DNA from: Candidatus Binataceae bacterium
Lineage (GTDB): Bacteria > Desulfobacterota > Binatia > Binatales > Binataceae
Assembly: GCA_035294265.1 (NCBI GenBank)
Contig: DATGLK010000109.1
Location: 1 to 43,994, forward strand
DNA: 43,994 bases
Direction: 5' to 3'
A model generated the notes under the pieces. It was given only the letters and a program-made list of their open reading frames with translations, was not told the DNA's origin and did not search any database. Made by a program: the position numbers and the translations under genes. Below are positions 35,209 to 43,643 of this stretch, one piece after another; position 1 is the first letter of the stretch, and each line of letters begins with the position of its first letter.

Positions 35209-35545
35209 ATTGCTCCTCAAGCGTACAGATCTTCGACCGCCAAAACTTCGGTCTTTGAACTCCTGACGCGCTTTAGCCAATACCCGCAATCCGGTTCGCC
35301 AATCGTCGAAACACATTCCTGTCCTTTTTGCCGAGTTCACAAACTACGCGCTAGCCCACCGAATTGATTTGCGACGAACGCATCGTCGATCGGTCAAATT
35401 CACATTTAGCTTATTTAAAAAAAGGTTAACAAAACTGATATCGTTGAAGAAAATAAATACCTTTAGTTGCAAGTAACTCAGCGATTTAGTATATTTTGAC
35501 TGGTTTTGGCTAAAACAAGATGCTTCTATCCAAATTCGCAGGCCT
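35209..35545. other. AT-rich intergenic region
   Basis: No gene is supported. From about 35390 to 35530 the sequence is strikingly A/T-rich compared with the rest of the window, including a run of seven A and stretches such as TTTATTTAAAA-like tracts. It contains the promoter candidate listed next and is the 5' region of the subtilase gene. Confidence 0.7.
35467..35495 (+). promoter_or_regulatory. Sigma-70-type promoter candidate for the subtilase gene
   Basis: TTGCAA (35467-35472), a spacer of exactly 17 bases, and TATATT (35490-35495). The -35 matches four and the -10 five of six consensus bases. The surrounding A/T-rich DNA favours melting. A start about seven bases on would leave a 5' leader near 44 bases before the ATG. 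Confidence 0.5.
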
Positions 35546-37066
35546 ATGAAATCCTCTGACTTGCAAAAGAAATTCGCCGTTGGTTTTCGCTCGCTTATCA
35601 TTGCATTGCTTTGCTTTATGTTGCAGACGACTTTCGCAACGGCATCTCATGCCCAGTCGACCAAGATCAGCGCGAAGGTCGCCAAAGCGATGGCCAGTGG
35701 CGGATTGCAACGCATGATCCTAGTTATGAGCCAGCAGGCCGATTTATCCGGCGCCCAGCAGCTAACCAGCAAAGCGGACAAGACACGCTACGTGTACGAA
35801 ACGCTGCGCGAGATGGCTGATAGCACCCAGCCCGGCATCGTCACCGCGCTCTCGCAAATGGGCCTGACTCCGACCGCTCGGTTGTACATCCAAAACGCCA
35901 TCGTAGTGACGGCTGATGGAGGCAAGGCGATCGACAGCCCGGCAGTCAACTCCTTGGCCGCACGCGCGGACGTCGCGAGCATTGAAACCGACGACCCCAT
36001 CACCGCCGATCCCTTAGAGCAGCTTGCGGCGACTGGGAATCCCCCGAGTGGCATTGCTTGGAATGTGGCGTGGGTGAATGCGCCCGCGGTCTGGGCCAGC
36101 GGTTTTACCGGAAAGGGAATCGTGGTTGGAGACTTGGATACCGGCGTGCAGTGGAACCATCCAGCGCTGATTAACCAGTATCGCGGATGGAACGGCAGCA
36201 GCGCGGATCACAACTACAACTGGTGGGATCCAACCACCGAGGCGAGTCCAGTTCCCATTGACCAAGACGGGCACGGAACGGCAACGACCGGAATCATGGT
36301 TGGCAATGACGAGCAGGGTAATCAGATCGGGGTGGCACCAGGCGCCAGTTGGATTGCCTGCCGCGGCTTGGGCCCGGGCGCAAACCGCTCTACGCTTCTC
36401 ACTTGCCTGCAATTCATGTTGGCGCCATGGGACCTCACCGGCGCTAATCCCGATCCATCCAAGGCACCCGACATTGTCAACAATTCTTTCGTATGCCCTT
36501 TTTGTGGGTTTCAGACCGCCTTCGCCAATTTACGGGCTGCTGGAATCTTACCTGTAGCTGTCCCCGGCAATTTCGGTCCAACCTGCGGTTCGGTCTTCGA
36601 TCCCGGCACCTATCCTCAAGTGCTGACGGTTGGCGCGTTATCATACCAGCAGAACATCATCGCCCCCTTCAGTTCGCGGGGCCCTAACACATCGGCACCA
36701 TTCGTCGTGCCCGAAATCGTCGCCCCGGGTACGACTATCACCTCCTCGGTACCGACCAACGCTTACGCGGTGGGCTCAGGCACCTCCTTCGCCGCGCCGG
36801 CGGTTAGTGGAGCAGTGGCATTGATATGGAGCGCCAGGCAATACCTGGTCGGCAACATCGGCGAGACCATACAGCTACTTCAAAGCTCGGCGACACCTGA
36901 CTTAAGCCTGTCTTGCGGCTCATCGTTCCAGCCCAACAATCTTTACGGCTACGGCACGTTGAACGTCGCCACGGCCTTGGGAATTCCGACTGGCTCGTCT
37001 GCATCGACGGCAAGCACGACCCAGGCCCAGACCAAAGCAAGCCTTGGGAGTGCTACATCATGGTAG
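35546..37066 (+). CDS. Secreted S8 subtilisin-like serine protease
   Basis: A 506-residue exported protease. A Sec signal (KKFAVGFRSLIIALLCFML) ends near A36 in SHAQ. Residues 37-150 look like an I9-type inhibitory propeptide. The catalytic triad is intact: D198 in GDLDTGV, H243 in DGHGTATTG and S414 in GTSFAAPAVSG; the oxyanion Asn fits NFG in VPGNFGP. The C-terminal end is Ser/Thr/Ala-rich and short. The start has only a weak AGG upstream but the signal begins right there. Its stop overlaps the start of the kelch-type gene by seven bases, so the two are translated together and may work together outside the cell. Confidence 0.94.
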   Translation: MKSSDLQKKFAVGFRSLIIALLCFMLQTTFATASHAQSTKISAKVAKAMASGGLQRMILVMSQQADLSGAQQLTSKADKTRYVYETLREMADSTQPGIVTALSQMGLTPTARLYIQNAIVVTADGGKAIDSPAVNSLAARADVASIETDDPITADPLEQLAATGNPPSGIAWNVAWVNAPAVWASGFTGKGIVVGDLDTGVQWNHPALINQYRGWNGSSADHNYNWWDPTTEASPVPIDQDGHGTATTGIMVGNDEQGNQIGVAPGASWIACRGLGPGANRSTLLTCLQFMLAPWDLTGANPDPSKAPDIVNNSFVCPFCGFQTAFANLRAAGILPVAVPGNFGPTCGSVFDPGTYPQVLTVGALSYQQNIIAPFSSRGPNTSAPFVVPEIVAPGTTITSSVPTNAYAVGSGTSFAAPAVSGAVALIWSARQYLVGNIGETIQLLQSSATPDLSLSCGSSFQPNNLYGYGTLNVATALGIPTGSSASTASTTQAQTKASLGSATSW

Positions 37067-38313
37067 GCCATCGTCAATCGCCCCGACTGCGCTTCAGATC
37101 CTTACCGCAGTCCGGGGCTTTGGGACTCTGGGTGCTGATTGGCTGCGCGCTGTGTGCGTGCTCATCAAATTCCGCGACGACACCGACACCGATTGTGACG
37201 GCCACTCCAACGGCGACGTCCAGTTCTACCGCGACTCCGACCGCGAGCCCCTCGCCTACGCCCGCGCCGGATAGTTTCCGGGCGACCGCGGGAAGCATGA
37301 CCCAGGCGCGCATCGGGGCCTCGTTGGCGGATCTCTCCGCCACGCAGGTCCTAATCGCCGGGGGCTTTGACAACGAGTTGGCGCCGCTAGCCGAGGCGGA
37401 TATCTACACTACAAGCAAGAATTTTTTCACGACGACCGAAACTCCACTGATACAGGAACGTTACCTTGCCGCCTCGGTCACCTTACCCAACGGGACGGTG
37501 CTGATTGCTGGAGGTATCGGAGGCAACGGCGTGGTTTTAAACAGCGCTGAAATCTATGACCCCACCACCGGCGTCTTTCGGCTGACCGGCACCAATATGA
37601 GCGACTCGCGCTATGGCGCCGGCGCCGCGCTCCTACCTGACGGACAAGTTCTGATCGCGGGCGGAGTGGATGCCAATAACAATTACCTGGCGAGCGCGGA
37701 TCTGTACGATCCGGCCTCTGATAGTTTTACCGCGAGCACCAGCGCCTTGAGCACTGCCCGCCAGTATGCAACCGCCACCTTGCTGACCAACGGCCAAGTA
37801 TTGATTGCCGGCGGCTTTGGGGCTCTGACCGGCGGCTTAAACAGCGCCGACCTGTACGATCCCGCCGCCGATACCTTCACCGCCAGCGCCGGGCAGATGA
37901 GCAACTCGCGCTGTGGCGCGGCGGCAACATCCTTGGCCAACGGCGATGTGCTGATAGCCGGTGGCGAGGACTGCACCGGGACCTCTCTGAACACCGCGGA
38001 CCTTTACAACCCCACCGCCGATAGCTTCACTCCCAGCAGTAGCAGGCTCTCCGATGCGCGGGCGTGGGCTGCCACAGTGGCTCTGGCCAATGGCAAGATT
38101 TTGATTGCCGGAGGCAACGACCTCAACGGCCCGACGGCAACGGCTGACCTTTACGATCCGGCGACGAATAGCTTCGTCGCCAGCAAAGGGGCGATGAGCG
38201 ACGCGCGCGCCTACGCCGTCGCCACATTGCTTTCCAATGGTCGGGCGCTGATTGCGGGAGGGCTTAACAGCGCTGGCGAGATCCTGTCGAGCGCCGATCT
38301 CTATTATCCTTAG
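37060..38313 (+). CDS. Kelch-repeat beta-propeller lipoprotein
   Basis: A 417-residue exported protein. The signal ends with a lipobox-like LCAC, followed by a Thr/Pro/Ser spacer (TPTATP-type) of about 40 residues. The rest is six to seven repeats of about 50 residues, each with a turn xVLIAGG and (S)AxLYDP, followed by a varied loop and R-x-A/G-A-A-T-L-x-N-G. This is the kelch/galactose-oxidase-like propeller. Repeats differ enough at the DNA level not to be a simple tandem array. GGGAG upstream supports the ATG, which overlaps the protease gene. Likely roles are binding of a surface partner or substrate. Confidence 0.86.
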   Translation: MVGHRQSPRLRFRSLPQSGALGLWVLIGCALCACSSNSATTPTPIVTATPTATSSSTATPTASPSPTPAPDSFRATAGSMTQARIGASLADLSATQVLIAGGFDNELAPLAEADIYTTSKNFFTTTETPLIQERYLAASVTLPNGTVLIAGGIGGNGVVLNSAEIYDPTTGVFRLTGTNMSDSRYGAGAALLPDGQVLIAGGVDANNNYLASADLYDPASDSFTASTSALSTARQYATATLLTNGQVLIAGGFGALTGGLNSADLYDPAADTFTASAGQMSNSRCGAAATSLANGDVLIAGGEDCTGTSLNTADLYNPTADSFTPSSSRLSDARAWAATVALANGKILIAGGNDLNGPTATADLYDPATNSFVASKGAMSDARAYAVATLLSNGRALIAGGLNSAGEILSSADLYYP

Positions 38314-38332
38314 ACTACGCGGGCAACCGCTT

Positions 38333-38378
38333 CCCCTTTCCTTATCTCTTTCCGCCCAAACGGAGATAAGGAAAGGGG
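38333..38378. terminator. Perfect 16-bp inverted repeat between convergent genes
   Basis: CCCCTTTCCTTATCTC (38333-38348) pairs exactly with its complement at 38363-38378 across a 14-base loop. It lies between the kelch-type gene and the convergent small secreted protein gene, as a bidirectional terminator would. Neither side has a T-run, so a Rho-dependent or stabilising role is also possible. Confidence 0.55.
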
Positions 38379-38434
38379 CCATCTTTACCACCCCGATGGC
38401 CGTTTCAGCCTGGCGCCAACTTTATCCAGAGAGG

Positions 38435-38869
38435 CTAATGGTTCGCGGGCAGCCAAGAGCATTGCCCCACACTGTTGCCGGCGGGCGATTCCATCGTGGA
38501 TTGCCCCAAGCCAGGACGAATGGAGACCATAACCTGGGCTTCGCGCAGGCTTTGCGGGCAGAACAAACCACGGGCACCGTTGAGCACTACCATCGCCTGA
38601 ATATTCCCGGCATCCACGACGTACTGACCCGGCGAACTGGTCAGATAACGACAGAAGTGGTCGCGATTACGCAAAAAACCCGAGGCCTCCTGCACCACCC
38701 CGTGCTCGCCCAACCAAATCCGCAGCGTGCTGCCGTTGCCACCGTCCGCGGTACCCCGATCGAACACGCAGTAATAGTAGCCGGCGGGCGAGCTCTGCAC
38801 CGGCGGCGCCGCCGCGGTGGCGGACCACAGAATTAAAATGAACAAGCCCGATACCAGCACAGGCTTCAT
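38435..38869 (-). CDS. Small secreted Cys-containing protein
   Basis: 144 residues, family not recognised. A clean signal peptide (MKPVLVSGLFILILWSATAAA) is followed by a compact domain of about 120 residues with four Cys (YYCVFDRG, HFCRYL, LFCPQS, GQCSW), probably two disulfides. The ATG is preceded by GGAGGGGG at good spacing. It ends convergently with the kelch-type gene. Short exported single-domain proteins of this sort are often periplasmic; no function can be named. Confidence 0.75.
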   Translation of the reverse strand: MKPVLVSGLFILILWSATAAAPPVQSSPAGYYYCVFDRGTADGGNGSTLRIWLGEHGVVQEASGFLRNRDHFCRYLTSSPGQYVVDAGNIQAMVVLNGARGLFCPQSLREAQVMVSIRPGLGQSTMESPAGNSVGQCSWLPANH

Positions 38870-39714
38870 CTTGCCCCCCTCCGACCGCAGATCAGGCCCG
38901 AGCAGCTACCTCGTACCCCTTAAGCATCCGTCTCTAGCCTGTTACACGCAATCTTAAAATGGACCAAGCCGAGGTGCCCGCTTCAGAAAAAGCACTTGAA
39001 AGCCATCGACCACCACCGCCAAAATTTCCTGCACGCCGCGGTTGCACACCGATTATGGGAGCTTAATGGCAGCTCTAGTTATCCGCCGTCAGGCCGAGTG
39101 ATTGTCAAATGTGGAGAGCGGCCAACGGTGGTGGAGAGACTCTATACCCCGCAAACCTGCGATGCTCGTTCGGATAGCGCCGGCCTTACCGCCACCGAAA
39201 GGGCCCACGCTAAGGGCGTGACCGGATTCCCCCGGCCTGGCCACTCCATTTCGCGCGCGGGGCTGCCAGTGCGCTGCCGCCTCACGCTCATCCCGCTCAC
39301 GCCTGGCAGACGACAAAACATTTCAGCCGCTGACAAACCGGTGAACTGAAACCGAAGATTCTGATGGCTGCGCTGAAACCGATTGGACAATCACCCGGCT
39401 GATGGGATTGCAAAGTCGAGAAAATGAAGATGGAGCAATGCAGATGTTTAACCGGGATTTGCCGTTTCAAATCCCATGGTTAAGCTCGTGCTGAAAATGG
39501 CATCAAGCCGGTTTCGAAAGCGTATGCCGCCACAGCGTGACCGCCAGTTATCCCTAAAAAATCTGCCTGAGGCCGCTTGCAAAGGCGCCTGTAGGTGGCC
39601 ATGACCGTTCGGAGCTTTTGGGCGCTTTTGTCCTAGCATATTTGGCCTGAAGTGCGGCATGATTTGGGCGAGCGTCCTGACGACAAATCTCTAAGGAGTG
39701 CCCGCCTTAAGCAT
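38870..39714. other. About 0.85 kb without a convincing gene
   Basis: An open frame at 38996-39349 has no ribosome-binding site and an unremarkable composition and is not called. No tRNA or known RNA motif was seen. The main structure is the hairpin at 39448-39483. AAGGAG at 39693 sits too far from the next ATG to be its ribosome-binding site. A regulatory region or an undescribed small RNA could be here. Confidence 0.5.
39448..39483. repeat. Compact two-step inverted repeat
   Basis: TTAACC-GGGATTTG (39448-39461), a six-base loop, then CAAATCCC-AT-GGTTAA (39468-39483). Fourteen base pairs form with a single two-base bulge. It has no T-run on either side. It may be an operator for a dimeric regulator or an RNA hairpin, about 230 bases before the class II aldolase gene. 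Confidence 0.6.
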
Positions 39715-40458
39715 ATGGACCAACTGCAACGCGCGATTACCGAGCTCACGATCGCCAATCGAATTCTAGCGCACGAGAACGTGGTCGATGCCTACGGCCA
39801 CGTCAGTCTGCGCCATCCCGTTCATTCCGACCGCTACCTGCTGGCCTGCTCGCGCAGCCCCGAACTGGTCGAGCGCGAAGACATCATGGAATTCACTTTC
39901 GATGGCAAAGCGGTGGGCGATGACAAGCGGCCGCCCTACCTTGAACGATTCATTCATGGCGGCATCTACGCCGCGCGCCCTGACATTCAGGCAGTCGTCC
40001 ATGCGCATTCCGAAGACGTTCTGCCCTTTGGCATCAGTCCGGTAGCGCTGGTACCGGTGATCCATTCGGGTAGCGTGCTGGGTGCTCGGATCCCCGTCTG
40101 GGATATCGCCGAGCGCTTCGGCACCGATACCAATTTGCTGGTGACCAACATCGAGCAGGGTCAAGATTTGGCCCAGGCCCTTGGCGCCGAGCGCGCGGTC
40201 CTGATGCGCGGCCACGGTTTCGCCGCGGCGGGCCGCAACCTGCTCGAAGTCCTGCGGATCTCCATTTTCATGCCGCGCAATGCCCGCGTGCAGCAGGCCG
40301 CGATGCGCATGGGCGGCTTCAAATCGCTCAATCCCGGCGAGATCGCCGCCCGTGGCGCCATCTTCCAACCTGGTTCCTCCGAGGTGATGCGCGCCTGGGA
40401 GTACTGGGCACGGCGCGCGGGCTGCGAGCAATTGCTTGCCGAGCTGGCCCGACCCTAA
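39715..40458 (+). CDS. Class II aldolase/adducin-family protein
   Basis: A 247-residue zinc-dependent class II aldolase-like enzyme. It has the substrate-loop YGHVSLRHP, the metal His pair in VVHAHSEDVLPFG, and a third candidate metal His in MRGHGFAAAG. Members include fuculose-phosphate aldolase and dihydroxyphthalate decarboxylase. Here the next genes encode a Rieske oxygenase, so an aromatic-ring decarboxylase or aldolase role is favoured. The ATG at 39715 is the first that precedes the fold; an upstream open frame of 21 codons has no clear start signal. Confidence 0.88.
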   Translation: MDQLQRAITELTIANRILAHENVVDAYGHVSLRHPVHSDRYLLACSRSPELVEREDIMEFTFDGKAVGDDKRPPYLERFIHGGIYAARPDIQAVVHAHSEDVLPFGISPVALVPVIHSGSVLGARIPVWDIAERFGTDTNLLVTNIEQGQDLAQALGAERAVLMRGHGFAAAGRNLLEVLRISIFMPRNARVQQAAMRMGGFKSLNPGEIAARGAIFQPGSSEVMRAWEYWARRAGCEQLLAELARP

Positions 40459-40506
40459 ATTTACTTCACGAGCGTCGCAGAGTTGCTCGGTCTATCGAGG
40501 AAACAA

Positions 40507-41736
40507 ATGGCAACGCTGGATTTACATTGGCCCGAACCGCGAATCACCCGAGTGCCCTATGCCCTCTACACCCGCCCAGATGTCTTCGAGGTCGAGCGCG
40601 AGCGCCTGTTCATGGGCCCGACCTGGAATTTTCTGTGCATGGAGGCTGAATTACCCCAGCCCTGCGATTACCGCGCGAGCTGGGTGGGCGACGTGCCCGT
40701 GCTCGTGACTCGCGACGACAACGGCGAGCTGCACGGCTTCGAGAACCGTTGCGCCCATCGGGGAGCGTTGATCTGCATGGGCGCGGGCGGTAACGGCACC
40801 CGCATCGCCTGCGTCTATCACGGCTGGACTTACGATCTCAAAGGCAACCTAGCCTCGGTCACCTTTCGTCACGGCGTCAATCGCCAAGGCGGGATGCCGG
40901 TCGATTTCAAGTTGGAGGAGCATCGGCGCAAGCCGCTGACAGTGGAGAATTTCGCCGGTTTGCTTTTTGGCAGCTTCGCCTCCGCACCGCCACCCTTGGC
41001 CGACTACCTGGGCGAGGAAATCGCCAGCCGCATCCGCCGCGTGATGCGGGGACCGGCGCGGGTGCTGGGATATAACAGCCAGGTATTGAACAATAACTGG
41101 AAGCTGTATATCGAAAACGTCAAGGATCCCTATCACGCAAGCCTGCTTCACCTGTTCTTCAATACGTTCCGCCTCAATCGGCTTTCCGCCCAGGGTGGTA
41201 TCATCATCGATTCCAGCGGCGGCAATCACGTCAGCTACTCCAAGGCCGCCAGCGACCGCGCCAGCACCGATTACGACAGCACTGCGCTGCGCGCCAAGCG
41301 CGAGGACTACCGCCTGGCCGATCCCTCGCTGATCGCTTCGCGCGACGAATTCGGCGACGGCATCACGCTGCAGATCCTGTCGGTCTTTCCCAATTTCGTC
41401 CTGCAGCAGATCCAGAACTGCCTGTGCACCCGCCAAGTGGTACCGCGGGCGCACAACCAAACCGAGTTGCTCTGGACGTATTTCGGCTTCGCCGATGATG
41501 ACGACGAACTCAGCCAGATGCGACTCAAGCAGAGCAACTTGGTGGGCCCCGGCGGATACGTTTCAATGGAAGACGGTGCGGTGGGCAATTTTGTCCAGCG
41601 TGCGTTGGCGGGCGCGGGCGACGATAGCGAGCTCTTGGAAATGGGCGGACGCGAGATTTTGTCCCAGGCCACTCGCGCCACCGAATCGCCGATTCGAGGC
41701 TTTTGGAAAGTGTACCGGGAGCGGATGGGCTTATGA
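40507..41736 (+). CDS. Rieske ring-hydroxylating oxygenase, alpha subunit
   Basis: The catalytic subunit of an aromatic-ring dioxygenase, 409 residues. The Rieske [2Fe-2S] ligands are C82-x-H84 in RCAHRGAL and C102-x2-H105 in CVYHGW. The mononuclear iron site is D207-x2-H210-x4-H215 in DPYHASLLH, including the bridging Asp. The ATG follows GAGGAAAC at a good distance. Its stop overlaps the beta subunit start (ATGA). A reductase and ferredoxin are not adjacent, so electrons must come from elsewhere. Substrate is unknown; the neighbouring aldolase-like gene suggests a phthalate- or salicylate-like compound. Confidence 0.94.
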   Translation: MATLDLHWPEPRITRVPYALYTRPDVFEVERERLFMGPTWNFLCMEAELPQPCDYRASWVGDVPVLVTRDDNGELHGFENRCAHRGALICMGAGGNGTRIACVYHGWTYDLKGNLASVTFRHGVNRQGGMPVDFKLEEHRRKPLTVENFAGLLFGSFASAPPPLADYLGEEIASRIRRVMRGPARVLGYNSQVLNNNWKLYIENVKDPYHASLLHLFFNTFRLNRLSAQGGIIIDSSGGNHVSYSKAASDRASTDYDSTALRAKREDYRLADPSLIASRDEFGDGITLQILSVFPNFVLQQIQNCLCTRQVVPRAHNQTELLWTYFGFADDDDELSQMRLKQSNLVGPGGYVSMEDGAVGNFVQRALAGAGDDSELLEMGGREILSQATRATESPIRGFWKVYRERMGL

Positions 41737-42221
41737 GCGGCGACGTTGCCATCGATAGCGTCCTTCAGTTTGAAATCGAGCGCCTGCAAGCGCGCTACGT
41801 CACCTGTATCGACGACGATCGGCTAGAGGAATGGCCCGCATTCTTCACCGAGCAGTGCCGCTACCAGATAATTTCGGCCGAGAACTACACGCGCAAGCTG
41901 CCGGTGGGGGTGTTTTTCGCCGACAGCCGAGCGATGCTCTCGGATCGCGTGGCGGCGCTGCGCCAGGCCAATATTTATGAAGCCCAGCGCTATCGCCATC
42001 TGGTCGGCGCAACCCTGATTAGCGCGCGCCATGGCGAAATCGTCACCGCGCAATCCAACTACCAGGTGGTCCGCGTGCTGCAGGACGGCAGCACCATGAT
42101 CTTCAGTGTCGGACGCTACCTGGACCGTATCAATCTCAACCGCGGCGCGCCGCTGTTCGAGGAAAAGCTGGTGGTCTTCGACAATCGCCGCATCGATACC
42201 CTGTTGGCGATACCCATTTAA
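41733..42221 (+). CDS. Ring-hydroxylating dioxygenase, beta subunit
   Basis: 162 residues with the NTF2-like fold of dioxygenase beta subunits, which form the (alpha-beta)3 core. Visible are the first helices VLQFEIERLQARYVTCIDDD, the paired strands after CRYQIISAEN and the end with RRIDTLLAIPI. The start overlaps the alpha subunit stop by four bases. It carries no catalytic residues of its own in the family. Confidence 0.9.
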   Translation: MSGDVAIDSVLQFEIERLQARYVTCIDDDRLEEWPAFFTEQCRYQIISAENYTRKLPVGVFFADSRAMLSDRVAALRQANIYEAQRYRHLVGATLISARHGEIVTAQSNYQVVRVLQDGSTMIFSVGRYLDRINLNRGAPLFEEKLVVFDNRRIDTLLAIPI

Positions 42222-42311
42222 CCTATGCTCGCCCTTGCGACCAGGGCCTGATTGCACGACGATGGGCCAGCGCGGCCACCGTGTGTACCAGCCGCCCACA
42301 AAGGAGCCACG

Positions 42312-43151
42312 ATGAAAAGCCTCACCATCGGCCGACGAGTTTTTACAGTTGTGACGGCAAGCGCGGCGCTGATGCTGCTGCTGGCCGCCTTTGGTGTCGC
42401 GTCACGCGCCCAGATGACGCCGGCAGCCGCCGCCGAGGTTGCCGAGGAACCGGCCATCCCGCAAGGCCAAATTCCCGCCTACATCTCCAACGCCATCCGC
42501 AGCCGTTCAGCCGCCGACAAGAAGCTTGACGGGGCGCGCAAGCCCGCGCAGATGATGGCCTTTTTGGGAATCCGGCCAGGCATGAAAGTCGCCGATATTT
42601 TTGCCGCCGGCGGCTGGATGACCGAAGTCTTGTCGCGTACCGTCGGTCCGGACGGAACGGTCTACTCGATCAACCCGCCCTTTCCTCCGCGCTTCCATAT
42701 GATTTCGGCGGCTTGGCAAAAGCGCCTGAAGAAACCCGAACTCAAGAATGTGGTTGCAGTAACCAAACGTCTGGATGCTCCGGACCTCATCCCGGGACCC
42801 GCCGGATCTCTGGACGCCGCCGTGATCGATCTGAATTATCATGATTTGGTAGGGATGAAGCGCAATCGCGACGCGCTCAATGACGCGATTTTCAAGGCGC
42901 TGAAGCCTGGTGGCATCTATGGCGTAATCGATCACAGCGCCAAAGCCGGCACTGGCGCCCAGGCCGCATCGACCCTACATCGCATCGATGAACAATTTGT
43001 TATCAACGAAGTGGAAAAGGCCGGTTTTAAACTAGCGAGCGCCTCCAGCGCTTTGCGTAATCCACAGGACCCGCGCACCGCGCTCAGCCGCACCTATTCC
43101 GGCCCAGGCCACACCGATCGCTTCATGCTGAAATTCGTCAAACCGTCATAG
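42312..43151 (+). CDS. Exported SAM-dependent-methyltransferase-like protein
   Basis: A 279-residue protein with a signal peptide (MKSLTIGRRVFTVVTASAAL, then an Ala-rich end before QMTPAA). The domain resembles class I methyltransferases of the COG4798 type: motif I is VADIFAAGGWMTEVL, followed by an AVIDLNYHD strand and a KPGGIYGVIDH post-motif. The glycine-rich loop has A-A-G-G rather than G-x-G-x-G. AAGGAG (42301-42306) supports the ATG, which is 21 codons into a longer frame. An exported methyltransferase lacks obvious SAM outside the cell, so a different ligand is possible. It may share a transcript with the Rieske genes, 90 bases away. Confidence 0.8.
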   Translation: MKSLTIGRRVFTVVTASAALMLLLAAFGVASRAQMTPAAAAEVAEEPAIPQGQIPAYISNAIRSRSAADKKLDGARKPAQMMAFLGIRPGMKVADIFAAGGWMTEVLSRTVGPDGTVYSINPPFPPRFHMISAAWQKRLKKPELKNVVAVTKRLDAPDLIPGPAGSLDAAVIDLNYHDLVGMKRNRDALNDAIFKALKPGGIYGVIDHSAKAGTGAQAASTLHRIDEQFVINEVEKAGFKLASASSALRNPQDPRTALSRTYSGPGHTDRFMLKFVKPS

Positions 43152-43241
43152 CTTCGCGCCGGCAGCGCCGCCAAGCTGCGAGAGCGACAGGCCAAGCGTC
43201 TCCGCTACTCAGATACCAGCCGGAGAGAATGGTTGCCCCAG

Positions 43242-43277
43242 CGATGACCCCCTACCTGGTCAGGGAGGGGGTCATCG
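43242..43277. repeat. Long hairpin after the methyltransferase gene
   Basis: CGATGACCCCCT (43242-43253) pairs with AGGGGGTCATCG (43266-43277), and the loop itself contains CCTG-GT-CAGG. Only one inner mismatch interrupts it. No T-run is adjacent. It lies between the plus-strand operon and the minus-strand rRNA terminator and may end the plus-strand transcript. Confidence 0.5.
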
Positions 43278-43370
43278 GGGCGGCTCATCTGGAGCGAGTT
43301 ACGGAACATGAACTTCTTAAAGACGGACGCAGCGACGGTGCCGCTGCCCAATATGCAGTTTCCTGAGGGG

Positions 43371-43413
43371 CAGAAAAGCAATGAGGCGCGAGACTTTAGG
43401 CCTCGCGCCTCAT
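43371..43413 (-). terminator. Intrinsic terminator of the rRNA operon
   Basis: Reading the minus strand after 5S: a 12-bp perfect stem ATGAGGCGCGAG with its complement (43402-43413 and 43381-43392), a nine-base loop, and then TGCTTTTCTG. This is a strong stem with a T-rich tail. Confidence 0.85.
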
Positions 43414-43419
43414 CGGGAC

Positions 43420-43538
43420 TTCCCGGCCGCGTCCTACTCTCCCGTACGGCGACCGTACAGTACCATCGGCGCTGGAGGGCTTAACTGCCGTGTTCGGGAT
43501 GGGAACGGGTGTCTCACCTCCGCCATGGCGACCGGAAA
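43420..43538 (-). rRNA. rrf: 5S ribosomal RNA
   Basis: Recognised on the minus strand by the conserved loop-B/C stretch CCCGTTCCCATCCCGAACAC, the AGTTAAGCCC-CCAGCGCCGATGGTA region and the closing GGAGAGTAGGA. The terminal stem pairs TTTCCGG with CCGGGAA. About 119 nt; ends may be off by a few bases. It lies about 105 bases after the end of 23S with no tRNA between. Confidence 0.95.
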
Positions 43539-43643
43539 CTTGGGGCACCACCGTAAGATGGTGCGAAATATTTGACAACTGAAAGTAGGTACAACTCGCA
43601 TGCTGCAGACTTGGCTACGCCTGACCGTTTTGGAGAATGGTGT

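Noticed and set aside
37060-38313. Apparent DNA tandem repeats in the kelch-type gene
   Set aside because: The repeats are at protein level (propeller blades); the DNA copies are diverged, so this is not a satellite or recombination array.
38996-39349. Plus-strand open frame of 117 codons in the gene-less stretch
   Set aside because: No ribosome-binding site, no recognisable motif or signal and an irregular composition; likely chance in high-GC DNA.
43539-43643. Possible tRNA between 23S and 5S
   Set aside because: The spacer of about 105 bases shows no cloverleaf arms or TPsiC-like GGTTCGAATCC element.
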